This document shows positions 34,027 to 41,802 of a DNA stretch of 64,000 nt, one piece after another. Under the pieces are notes generated by a model. That model had not been told where the DNA came from and did not search any database. It saw only the letters and a program-made list of their open reading frames with translations. Made by a program: the position numbers and the translations under genes. The first letter of the stretch is position 1; every line of letters begins with the position of its first letter. The DNA is from Kitasatospora gansuensis (GTDB lineage Bacteria > Actinomycetota > Actinomycetes > Streptomycetales > Streptomycetaceae): contig NZ_JACHJR010000001.1 in assembly GCF_014203705.1 (NCBI RefSeq), positions 7,316,001-7,380,000 on the forward strand, in the 5' to 3' direction.

Positions 34027-34571
34027 CAGTTGCTCGCCGCCACTCGGTGGGTCGCTTCGGCGGTACCGCTGGCGGGCGCTCCTGACCCAGTGCGACGGGC
34101 GGCCAGCAGGACGGCTGCCAGGGTGCCGGCCTCGGTGATACGGCCGTCGCCGCACATCGCCACCGCTTCCTCCAGGGGCACCCAGCGCAGGTTCATGTCG
34201 GCCTCGCTCGCGTCCCGGTGGTGCCCGCCGACCGTCAGGCCCCTGGCGAGGTACAGGTGTTCGCGGGTGCGCGCGCCGGCGGGCATCCGCCACATCGTCG
34301 TCAGCAGCTCGACCTCGTCGGCGCGGATACCGGCCTCCTCGGCCAGCTCCCGCCGGGCGGCCGCGAGCGGTTCCTCCCCGGGTTCGCATCCGCCTCCGGG
34401 GCACATCAGCAGCCGCAGGCCGCAGACGTAGACGTTCTCCTCCACCAGGGCGATCCGGCCCCGGTCGTCGAGGGCTAGGACGCGCACCCCGTCGACGGAC
34501 TCGGTGTACTCGTACGTCCCCAGGCTCTGGTCGGTGCGCCGCACCGAGTCGCGGCGCACCACCACCCGCAC
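34026..34571 (-). CDS. Nudix hydrolase, ADP-sugar pyrophosphatase-like
   Basis: A 181-residue Nudix protein. It begins MRVVVRRDSVRRTDQSLGTY and has a box of GGGCEPGEEPLAAA followed by RRELAEEAGI. The strand VRVLALDDRGRIALVEENVY and the downstream MWRMPAGARTREHLYLARGL resemble ADP-ribose/ADP-sugar pyrophosphatases. The start is in a GTG/ATG cluster and not firmly fixed. It lies between the tandem Nudix gene and the split methyltransferase. Confidence 0.82.
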   Translation of the reverse strand: MRVVVRRDSVRRTDQSLGTYEYTESVDGVRVLALDDRGRIALVEENVYVCGLRLLMCPGGGCEPGEEPLAAARRELAEEAGIRADEVELLTTMWRMPAGARTREHLYLARGLTVGGHHRDASEADMNLRWVPLEEAVAMCGDGRITEAGTLAAVLLAARRTGSGAPASGTAEATHRVAASN

Positions 34572-34604
34572 GCCCGTGAACTGGACAGCCGAGGACAGCG
34601 TGGT

Positions 34605-35645
34605 TCAGCCGTCGAACAAGGCGGGCACCGTGGCGGCGGGTGCCGCCCTGCTCGGCCGCGCGCGGCCGAGCAGGGCGGTGTGGTGGGCGTGGATCAGCCG
34701 GCGGGTGGAGTCGCGCAGCCGCAGCCGGTGCAGTTCCTCGGGGCGGAACCAGTGCAGCAGGACGCCCTCGCGGAGGTCGGCCGCCTGGGGGTCGCCCTGC
34801 CAGCGGGTGGTGAAGATCTGGATGGGCACGGCCAGCCCGTCCACGCCGGTGGTCCACTCGACGGTCAGCGGCTCCACCTCACCGAGGGTCAGCCCTGGTG
34901 CTTCCTCGGCGAGTTCACGACGCAGCGTCGCCTCCAGGCTGCCGTCCCCGGGTTCCGCGCCGCCGCCGAGCAGGCTGAACTCGCCCGGGGTCCAGATGTG
35001 GTCGAAGTTGTCGCGCAGGTGCAGGAGGTAGCGGCCGGTGCCGTCGTGGATCAGCGCGCTGGCGTTCACCGGCTCCGGCCTTCCGTCCAGGCCAGCGGCG
35101 TGCAGCTTTGCGCGCAGTGACGGCGAGGCGACCTGGTCGAAGGGTCGCCACTCGCAGCCGGTGACCTCCTGCTCCTGGAGCGCGGTCTCGGGCGTCGCGG
35201 GGTCGGCGAGGTAGAAGGCGAACCGGAAGTCGTAGTGCTGGTGGGCGCCTTCGCCCTTGCCGGGGTTGGGGTCGATGTCGTTCGCGTCGATGTCGACGGG
35301 CCGGTCGAGCAGCTGCGGGGGCAGGCACAGCGCGCCGGGCGGGATGCCGGCCTCCTCGGTGACCTCGCGCAGCGCGGTGGCCAGTAGGCTGGTGTCGGCT
35401 TCCTCGCCGTGACCGCCGGGGCACAGCGTCAGCCCGGTGGCCTTGTGGTGGATGTGCAGGACCTGCCGGTCGTGGTTGATGACGACGGCGCTGCACGTGA
35501 CGTGCGCGGGCAGGGTCTTGCGGCTGGCCGGCTCCGCCGTGGTGGCCAGCATGGCGAGCAGCGGTGCGAGCTTGGCGTGCTCGGCGGGATGGCGGTCCAG
35601 GTAGGCGCGGGTGACGGCGGCAATGAAGTCGGAGGACGGCGGCAA
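34605..35645 (-). CDS. Tandem Nudix protein (two Nudix domains)
   Basis: A 346-residue protein with two Nudix domains. The first box reads GGHGEEADTSLLATA then LREVTEEAGI (residues about 80-105); the second reads GGGAEPGDGSLEATL then RRELAEEAPGL (about 225-250). I choose a TTG start (LPPSSDFIAAVTRAY) because an AAGGAG lies 7 bases before it and the 59 upstream codons are Pro/Arg-rich. The second domain has an inserted Pro in its box, as in some IDI-like or thiamin-type Nudix proteins. It is probably the first gene of the minus-strand operon. Confidence 0.8.
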   Translation of the reverse strand: MPPSSDFIAAVTRAYLDRHPAEHAKLAPLLAMLATTAEPASRKTLPAHVTCSAVVINHDRQVLHIHHKATGLTLCPGGHGEEADTSLLATALREVTEEAGIPPGALCLPPQLLDRPVDIDANDIDPNPGKGEGAHQHYDFRFAFYLADPATPETALQEQEVTGCEWRPFDQVASPSLRAKLHAAGLDGRPEPVNASALIHDGTGRYLLHLRDNFDHIWTPGEFSLLGGGAEPGDGSLEATLRRELAEEAPGLTLGEVEPLTVEWTTGVDGLAVPIQIFTTRWQGDPQAADLREGVLLHWFRPEELHRLRLRDSTRRLIHAHHTALLGRARPSRAAPAATVPALFDG

Positions 35646-35949
35646 GCGGGTCTCCTTCGAAGTGAGGTTGGGCGGGGCACGGTGGTTCCGGGCGCAGCGG
35701 ACCGCTCCCGGGTGCGCGCCGGGAGGGGAATCTGCCTCGCTGGGACGTCCCACCGTAGAGGGTCCGGCAGGGCGCGGTCGACGTGTCGCCGCACATCCCA
35801 CACGATCCGGTGAAGTCATCAACTCACTTCAATTCCAATGGCGTTGAGGGCCCGCCCGGATTCTTCCAGAACGCTCTGACAGCGTCGCCCGCCGTGCCCC
35901 GCGAGCCGGCCTCTGCACCAAGACGAGCCCACCGAAGCCTCCCGCACAC

Positions 35950-36433
35950 AATCGGATCCCCGGGGCGCTCCTCCACTCCCTCGGCGAGGCCCTGGACCTC
36001 TACGAGCACGTGCTGCGCGTCAACACCGGCCTCTTCACCGGCACCGACCATCCGCTGCTCGGCCTGGACGTGGACGACCACTACTCCGTCGCCGACGCCT
36101 TCCTCTACCTGACCCCGCCCGGCGCCAAGCGCGAGCTGGTCACCCTGGCGCTCACCGAGATCCCGGAAGCGGAGTACGGGCCTTCGTCGTTCACGTCCAC
36201 AACGCGATCGCCGACGTCGGCCCGGCCCGCGAACTGCGCCGCGCCCTCATCCCGGCGGCCGAGGCCGAGCTCAAGCGCACCATCGCCGACACCGCTGGCC
36301 GCCGCCAGGCCGAGCAGCACCTGTAGCAGGTCACCGCCCGGGCGAAGAGCGACATCCGCATCCCCGAGCCCGCCGCGAACTCGAAGCCGCCCACGACCGC
36401 TGGCACGAACTGGCCGGCCGTCGGCACACCTGA
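35950..36433 (+). pseudogene. Decayed unknown gene with frameshifts and a stop
   Basis: Three frames together give one plausible protein. GALLHSLGEALDLYEHVLRV continues to LVTLALTEIPEAEYGP. After a frameshift comes FVVHVHNAIADVGPARELRR, then AAEAELKRTIADTAGRR, a TAG, QVTARAKSDIRIPEPA, and after a second shift RELEAAHDRWHELAGRRHT with a stop. The reading is helical and not recognised. It is clearly inactive. Confidence 0.55.
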
Positions 36434-36636
36434 CCCCGGATTCCGGCTGGCAGTGCTTCTCCCACAGACCCCGGCCGCCACACTGCGAGACCCCTTCACC
36501 CCGGCACAGCTGGAGCAATGCCTTCCACAGCCGGGCCACCGAAGACCCCTGGGGCGACACCGTCCACCAAGTTCCTCGGCCTCGACGCTACGCACGCCGA
36601 CCACGCCGCACCGATGATCTGTTCTCAACCCTGGCC

Positions 36637-37107
36637 ATGGGTACGGTCGGCGGTGTGGACGACAGCGTGGAGAAGCCCTCCGCCTCAGGTGTCGATGCCG
36701 GGGCGGGCAGCGCAAGCACCGTGCTGGTGGCGGTGCGCGGACCAAGCGGCGCCGGGAAGTCGAGCACCGCCGCCCGGATCCGCTCCGCGTACGGCCGGGG
36801 CCTGGCGATCGTCGGACAGGACCTGCTGCGCCGTGAGGTGCTGCGTGAGCGGGACGTCGCCGGCGGCGCGAACATCGGCCTGATCAGCCTGGTTGCCCGG
36901 CATGCCCTCGACAGCGGCTGCCACACCGTCGTCGAGGGCATCCTCGACGCCGAGCGCTACGGCGCGATGCTCACAGACCTGGTGGCCCACCACCGCGGGC
37001 GCAGCTTCCTCTACTACTCACCCCACCGGACTGGACACCGCTCCCCTGAAACCAACGGCCAGGCGGGCCGGCCGGCCCGTGATCCGTGGGACCACGGCGT
37101 GTGGTGA
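36637..37107 (+). pseudogene. C-terminally truncated P-loop kinase-like protein
   Basis: A 156-residue frame with a Walker A motif (VAVRGPSGAGKSSTAARIRS), then RGLAIVGQDLLRREVLRERD and CHTVVEGILDAERYGAMLTD, typical of small actinomycete kinases of the AAA/zeta-toxin-like class. After GRSFLYY the expected arginine-rich lid segment is replaced by unrelated sequence and a stop, so about 40-60 residues are missing. It is probably nonfunctional. Confidence 0.6.
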
Positions 37108-37268
37108 CGTGCTCGGTCGACGCGAACCGCACGGCGGGCCGACCAATACGCGAAGCGTGACTACCAGACCAGGTGACGGTCAATCAGGCAGACAGTACCC
37201 CGGGCAGCGCGGCAGGATGGTGGGGCGGCGCGCGGCGGTACCGGCCGGCGGCCGTCGGGGAGGGGAGC

Positions 37269-38066
37269 ATGGAACGGTTGCGCGTCACCGGGGTGACCTA
37301 TCTCGGCGGGCATCCGCGACACCCGCGCCTGATCGAGGGTCTGCGGCTGGACGTCGCCCTGGCGGGCCTGTCGGTGGGACGGCCGCTACGCAGCCTGCTC
37401 TCCGTGAGCTGGCCGTCGCTCACCTCGCTCTACGTCCTGACAGTGGAGGACGTAGAGCGCAAGGCGCACAGCTGGGAGTTCCTCAACTTCCCGAACCTGC
37501 CCCGCACATGGGATCCCGGCGACGCCGCAAGCGTGATCGGGCTGGGCATCGACGACGTCACCTGCTGGCTGCTCGTGCCGCAGATGCCCGTCCGGGAGCT
37601 CAGGACGCGGCTGGCCTCCTGGACGCTCGGCGCCACCGACGCCCAGCAGCAGGCGGGCACGGGCGACGCGGGTACACCGGAACAGACGGCTTCGCAGGCC
37701 ATCGCGTTGTGGCGCGCGGCCGGCCTGGGCCGGGAGCCGCTGACCGACCGCAAGACGCTCAGCTACCGGCTCGCGGTCGCCGAGCAGCACCGCCGCAGCG
37801 GCGACCTCCTCAGCGCGCTGACGCTGCTCCAACAGCTCGCCACGCAGGCAGTCGAGACCTTCGGCGCGACGGACCAGGCCACCGTCGTGGCACGCAACAA
37901 CCTCGCCTTCGCCCTGGCCGTCGGCGGCTTCCGGCACGAGGCCATCGAGGCGTACTGGGAGATCCTGGACGATCTGGCAGCCGCCGGAATCGCCGACCAG
38001 GCCAAGGCGGAGATGTTCGCCCGCCAGAACCTGGCGCGACTGCACGACCCCCACTGGCAGCCCTGA
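37269..38066 (+). CDS. TPR-like helical protein of unknown function
   Basis: A 265-residue protein. The N-terminal half (MERLRVTGVTYLGGHPRHPR to about residue 120) is an unrecognised alpha/beta domain. The C-terminal half has tetratricopeptide-like helix pairs (YRLAVAEQHRRSGDLLSALT; ARNNLAFALAVGGFRHEAIE). The ATG follows GGGGAGGGGAG, so the upstream extension of 32 codons is not used. It may be a scaffold or regulator. It is the only apparently intact gene of this accessory stretch on the plus strand. Confidence 0.6.
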   Translation: MERLRVTGVTYLGGHPRHPRLIEGLRLDVALAGLSVGRPLRSLLSVSWPSLTSLYVLTVEDVERKAHSWEFLNFPNLPRTWDPGDAASVIGLGIDDVTCWLLVPQMPVRELRTRLASWTLGATDAQQQAGTGDAGTPEQTASQAIALWRAAGLGREPLTDRKTLSYRLAVAEQHRRSGDLLSALTLLQQLATQAVETFGATDQATVVARNNLAFALAVGGFRHEAIEAYWEILDDLAAAGIADQAKAEMFARQNLARLHDPHWQP

Positions 38067-38452
38067 CCAGCCTCGCCGCCACGACGGGTCGGCCTCGCCA
38101 ACCGCCGACGGGATCCGCATTTCAGTAGTGCCACCCACTTCGTCGGAGCGCCAGGTGTGTTGACCGGCAGTCGTACGCGTCCCCGGTGCGGGGCGCGGCC
38201 ACGGGGACGAGGACAGCTGAGGGGCCGTCACCACCGGTGGTGCCCGCCGACTCGAGGTCCCTCTCGGCCACGGCCGCCGCCTTCGGCAGCTTGTCCGGTG
38301 GTTCTCCCCGTACACGCGGGGGCAGCCGCCTCAGGTCACCCGGGCTTCCCGGCAACTGACCAACGATCAGGGTCTCCTCCGCTGTTGTCCCCTCGCCGCT
38401 GGCCGTAATGCGGCAGGATGGCGCCGCTGGACCACCGTCCGAGGAGACCACT
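38067..38452. other. Interval without recognisable genes
   Basis: I see no supported gene here. Minus-strand frames are low-complexity. It may hold the promoter of the small membrane peptide that follows. Confidence 0.35.
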
Positions 38453-38539
38453 GTGGAGCCCTGGCACTTCGTCGTCATCGCCCTTGCGCTGCTCGCCCCC
38501 GCCGTCGTCTGCATCGTCAAGAGAATTCGCCGCAGGTAG
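38453..38539 (+). CDS. 28-residue single-pass membrane microprotein
   Basis: A GTG-started frame reads MEPWHFVVIALALLAPAV and then VCIVKRIRRR. It is one hydrophobic helix with a strongly basic tail, so an N-out/C-in membrane peptide is expected. A GAGGAG lies 6 bases before the start. It resembles small orphan membrane peptides of streptomycetes; function is unknown. Confidence 0.5.
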   Translation: MEPWHFVVIALALLAPAVVCIVKRIRRR

Positions 38540-38645
38540 CTGTCCCACCCAATTCGGTGTGACAAGTCGTCACCTGTTCGGCGGGTCATGCTGCGGCCGC
38601 GGGGCACCGCAGGCCGCGGCATGACCAGTGAGCCTCGGGCGAGCG

Positions 38646-39023
38646 TCAGAGCGGCTTGATGCGGGCCTTGAGCAGGCAGAACTCATTGCCCTCGGGGTCG
38701 GCCAGGACATGCCAGTGCTCGTCCCCGGTCTGGCCGATGTCGGCCCGGCGGGCACCGAGCTTCAGGAGGCGTTCGAGCTCGGCGTCCTGGTCGCGGTCGG
38801 TGGGGTTGAGGTCGATGTGCAGCCGGGACTTCCCCGGCTCCGGCTCGTCCCGGACGCTGAAGAAGATCGTGGGCTGCGGACCGCCGAACCCTTCCGGCGT
38901 CCCGATCTCCACGCAACCCTCCTCGCGGCCGACCACGACGTAGTCCAGGACCTCGCACCAGAACCGCGCCAACAGTTCGGGGTCGCGGCAACCGAGCACA
39001 AGCTCACCGATACGACATGCCAT
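38646..39023 (-). CDS. VOC (glyoxalase/bleomycin-resistance-like) protein
   Basis: A 125-residue protein of the vicinal-oxygen-chelate superfamily. It begins MACRIGELVLGCRDPELLAR, has RLHIDLNPTDRDQDAELERL in the middle, and ends with HWHVLADPEGNEFCLLKARI, the usual metal-ligand strand. Such small actinobacterial VOC proteins have no assigned substrate. It stands alone. Confidence 0.85.
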   Translation of the reverse strand: MACRIGELVLGCRDPELLARFWCEVLDYVVVGREEGCVEIGTPEGFGGPQPTIFFSVRDEPEPGKSRLHIDLNPTDRDQDAELERLLKLGARRADIGQTGDEHWHVLADPEGNEFCLLKARIKPL

Positions 39024-39290
39024 AAAGCAAAAACCTGCTCTCAGTCGGCGGGCCGCCGGGGCCACGCGTGCAGCTCCGGGGCTCCCAGCAGCGAAAACAA
39101 CTCCGCGACCGTACCGGACGAGGCAAGCACGAGAAAGATCTTTTCCGTGCCGAGGGCCGGCCGGCCGGCCGTTCTGTTCGGTGTGGGGTGGCCGCACAAC
39201 AGGATTCCCAGGAGTCCGCTCACAGTGCCTTCCCGCGACAGCCGGCCGCAGCCAGGTTCCCCGCCCCTTCGGAGCGGGTAGTGCCCCGGG

Positions 39291-39731
39291 ATGGCTGTGA
39301 CATTCGACGAGGCCGTACGGGCCCGGCTCCGCGCTCCCAACATCTGGTACGTCGGCACCGTGTTCGCCGACGGTGCCCCGCAGGTCAGCCCGATGTGGGT
39401 GGACCTGGAGGGGGAGGGGGAGCTGATGTTCAACACGTCGGTGGGCCGGGTGAAGGAGGAGAACCTGCGCCGGGACCCGCGGGTCTACCTCTCGCACGCG
39501 GACCCCGCCGACCCCTACGACCGGGTGCAGATCAGCGGCGTGGTGAGCCGCTTCGTCGAGGGGGAGCCGGCCCGGGAGCTGATGGACCGGCTCGCCCGCA
39601 AGTACGTGGGCAGCGAGCGCTACGAGTGGATGCTGCCGGGTGAGCGGCGGATCGCGGTGGTCGTCCGACCGCTGAAGGTGCGTCACATCGTCGGAGTGGA
39701 ACGGTTCCGTCCGGGCGGCCCGGGGAACTGA
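39291..39731 (+). CDS. PPOX-class F420/FMN-dependent oxidoreductase
   Basis: A 146-residue split-barrel flavin/deazaflavin protein. It shows the family features NIWYVGTVFADGAPQVSPMW, FNTSVGRVKEENLRRDPRVY and the C-terminal RRIAVVVRPLKVRHIVG. Small actinobacterial members usually use F420. The reaction is unknown. It converges on a universal stress protein gene. Confidence 0.85.
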   Translation: MAVTFDEAVRARLRAPNIWYVGTVFADGAPQVSPMWVDLEGEGELMFNTSVGRVKEENLRRDPRVYLSHADPADPYDRVQISGVVSRFVEGEPARELMDRLARKYVGSERYEWMLPGERRIAVVVRPLKVRHIVGVERFRPGGPGN

Positions 39732-39736
39732 GACGG

Positions 39737-39756
39737 GGCGCCGCCTCTGCGGCACC
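39737..39756. terminator. Short bidirectional hairpin between convergent genes
   Basis: GGCGCCGC and GCGGCACC pair with one mismatch around CTCT, directly after the PPOX stop codon. It is a weak terminator candidate. Confidence 0.4.
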
Positions 39757-39763
39757 GAGTCGG

Positions 39764-40249
39764 CTAGCGTTCCGGCGCCCGGTCGGGCCAGAGCAGCAGG
39801 ACGGGGCAGGGCGCGTGGTCGACGACGTAGCGGCCGGCCGGGCCGAGGCTGTGCGGTCCGCGGTGGGTGCGGGAGCCGTCGCGGGCGAGCACGAGCAGTT
39901 CGGCGTCCTCGGCGGCGGCGACCACCTCGCGTTCGGCCCGGCCGTGGGCCACCCGGACCGTGCACGGCCGGGCCAGGCGTTCGGCGGCGGCCCGGAGCAG
40001 GTCCTCGCCGGTGGCGGAGGCGAGCTGCTCCAGCCGGTCGCCGGGATCGCTGCCCCATCCGGCGGCCGGGTGCCGCGGGCCCGGGTGGCCGCGGCCGAGC
40101 AGGCCCGCGAACGCTCCGTGCGCGGCGCCCGGTACCTCCGCCGACGCGACGTACAGCAGGACGATCTCCGCGTCCTCCGGGAGCCGGGCGCGGGCCGCGT
40201 CGACGCAGGCCGGCCAGGTGCCCTCAGTGATCCAGACGACGACTCTCAC
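39764..40249 (-). CDS. Universal stress protein (UspA-like)
   Basis: A 161-residue UspA-fold protein. It begins MRVVVWITEGTWPACVDAAR. The C-terminal ATP-loop region is ELLVLARDGSRTHRGPHSLG, followed by VDHAPCPVLLLW, the family-typical last strand. It lies 4 bases after an ArsB/NhaD-type transporter gene and is probably co-transcribed with it. Usp proteins often modulate transporters, but the pairing here is inference. Confidence 0.82.
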   Translation of the reverse strand: MRVVVWITEGTWPACVDAARARLPEDAEIVLLYVASAEVPGAAHGAFAGLLGRGHPGPRHPAAGWGSDPGDRLEQLASATGEDLLRAAAERLARPCTVRVAHGRAEREVVAAAEDAELLVLARDGSRTHRGPHSLGPAGRYVVDHAPCPVLLLWPDRAPER

Positions 40250-40253
40250 GGTG

Positions 40254-41462
40254 TCACACTCCGAGTGCGTGCAGTGACCCCCACAGTGCCACCACGGCCA
40301 GGACCAGGGAAGCAGGCACGGTCAGCAACCCGAGCCGGGTGAACTCCCCGAGGCCGACCTCGGTGTCGTGCGCGTGGACGATGCGCCGCCACAGCAGGGT
40401 CGCGAGCGACCCCGCGTACGTGAGGTTGGGGCCGATGTTGACTCCGAGCAGCACCGCGAGCACCGCGCCAGGTCCGGCCGGCGCGGTGAGCGGGAGCAGG
40501 ACGAGGGTGGCGGGCAGGTTGTTGATGACGTTCGCGAGCACGGCGGCCAGCGCGGCGATGCCGAGCAGGGCCGCCAGGCCGTGACCGGTCGGCACCAGGT
40601 CGCCGAGTGCGTCGGCGAGGCCGTTGTCGACGACCGCCCGCACGACCACCCCGAGGGCCAGCACGAACGCCAGGAACGGCACGCTCACCGACCGCAGGAT
40701 TGCCCGTGGCGTGGTGCGCCGCCGGGCCAGTGAGCGGATCCCGAGCACCAGCGCGCCGGCCAGCGCGGCCCAGGCCGGATCGATCCCGATGATCGAGGTG
40801 AGGACGAAGCCGGCCAGCGTGCCCGCGATCGTCAGCAGGGCGAACAGTGGCATCTCCGGCTCTGCCGCGGTGGCCTGCGCCGTGGCACCCGCGTCCAGGT
40901 CGGCGGCGAAGAAGCGCCGGAGGACCGCGTACTCGACGCCGATCGCCACCAGCCACGGCAGGGTCATCAAGGCCGCGAAGCGGGTGAAGCTCAGTCCGCT
41001 GGCCGCCAACGCGAGCAGGTTGGTCAGGTTGGAGACCGGCAGGAGCAGGGACGCGGTGTTCGACAGGTGGGTGCAGGCGTAGACGTGCGGCTTCGGGCGG
41101 GCCCCGAGCCGCGCCGCCGTGGCGAACACCACCGGGGTCAGCAGCACCACCGTCGCGTCCAGGCTGAGTACCGCCGTGATCACCGAGGCGGCCGCGAACA
41201 CCTGGACCAGCAGCCGCTTGGGCCGGCCCGCCGAGGTGCGGGCCATCCAGGCCCCGCAGGCGTGGAACAGCCCCTCGTCGTCGCAGAGTTGGGCGAGCAC
41301 CAGGACCGCCGCGAGGAAGCCGATGACCGGGCCCAGCCGCGCCGTCTCCTCCGCCGCGTGGTCGAGGGAGATCGCGCCGGTGCCGATCACCAGCCCGGCG
41401 GCCGGGACCGCGACCACCGCTTCCGGCCAGCCGAACGGGCGCACCACCGCGCAGACCAGCAC
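40254..41462 (-). CDS. ArsB/NhaD (SLC13-like) ion transporter
   Basis: A 402-residue permease of the ion-transporter superfamily with about 11 membrane helices. Characteristic segments are SLDATVVLLTPVVFATAARL in the first half and VINNLPATLVLLPLTAP with VNIGPNLTYAGSLATLLWRR in the second. The latter pair is typical of ArsB-type proteins. Substrate could be arsenite, sodium or a dicarboxylate. The GTG used cuts into the first helix. The reading frame extends about 20 codons upstream without an ATG/GTG/TTG, so an unusual start such as CTG at the LSTSVAEALSVGL sequence is possible. Confidence 0.82.
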   Translation of the reverse strand: MLVCAVVRPFGWPEAVVAVPAAGLVIGTGAISLDHAAEETARLGPVIGFLAAVLVLAQLCDDEGLFHACGAWMARTSAGRPKRLLVQVFAAASVITAVLSLDATVVLLTPVVFATAARLGARPKPHVYACTHLSNTASLLLPVSNLTNLLALAASGLSFTRFAALMTLPWLVAIGVEYAVLRRFFAADLDAGATAQATAAEPEMPLFALLTIAGTLAGFVLTSIIGIDPAWAALAGALVLGIRSLARRRTTPRAILRSVSVPFLAFVLALGVVVRAVVDNGLADALGDLVPTGHGLAALLGIAALAAVLANVINNLPATLVLLPLTAPAGPGAVLAVLLGVNIGPNLTYAGSLATLLWRRIVHAHDTEVGLGEFTRLGLLTVPASLVLAVVALWGSLHALGV

Positions 41463-41645
41463 CAGTACCAGCAGGCCGACGGACAGCGCCTCGGCGACAG
41501 ACGTACTCAGGACCCGATCCCTTCTCGACGTACAAGATGTACGGACAGTCAGGCCCTCATCGAAGCAGACCGGTTCGGCCGGGGAGGCATCGCACCCGGC
41601 GACACGAGCAGGCGGCCCGGATCGCCCTGCGCTGGCGAGAACATC

Positions 41646-41661
41646 ATGTTAACGCTCACAT
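41646..41661. promoter_or_regulatory. Operator ATGTTAACGCTCACAT
   Basis: The central 14 bases TGTTAACGCTCACA are the exact reverse complement of the site upstream of the GH43 gene (22655). It lies 141 bases before the endonuclease/phosphatase gene and suggests a common regulator. Confidence 0.65.
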
Positions 41662-41802
41662 AATCTTCCGCGACCATCAGGCCTTCTACGAAGAACCTGC
41701 AGCTCACAGGGGTGACGGCGGCTCAGAGGCGATGTTGACGTGGACATTTGACGCTCATACGCTCCGGGGCGCCGGGTCCTTGCGCCTCCTGATCGGAGCT
41801 CG

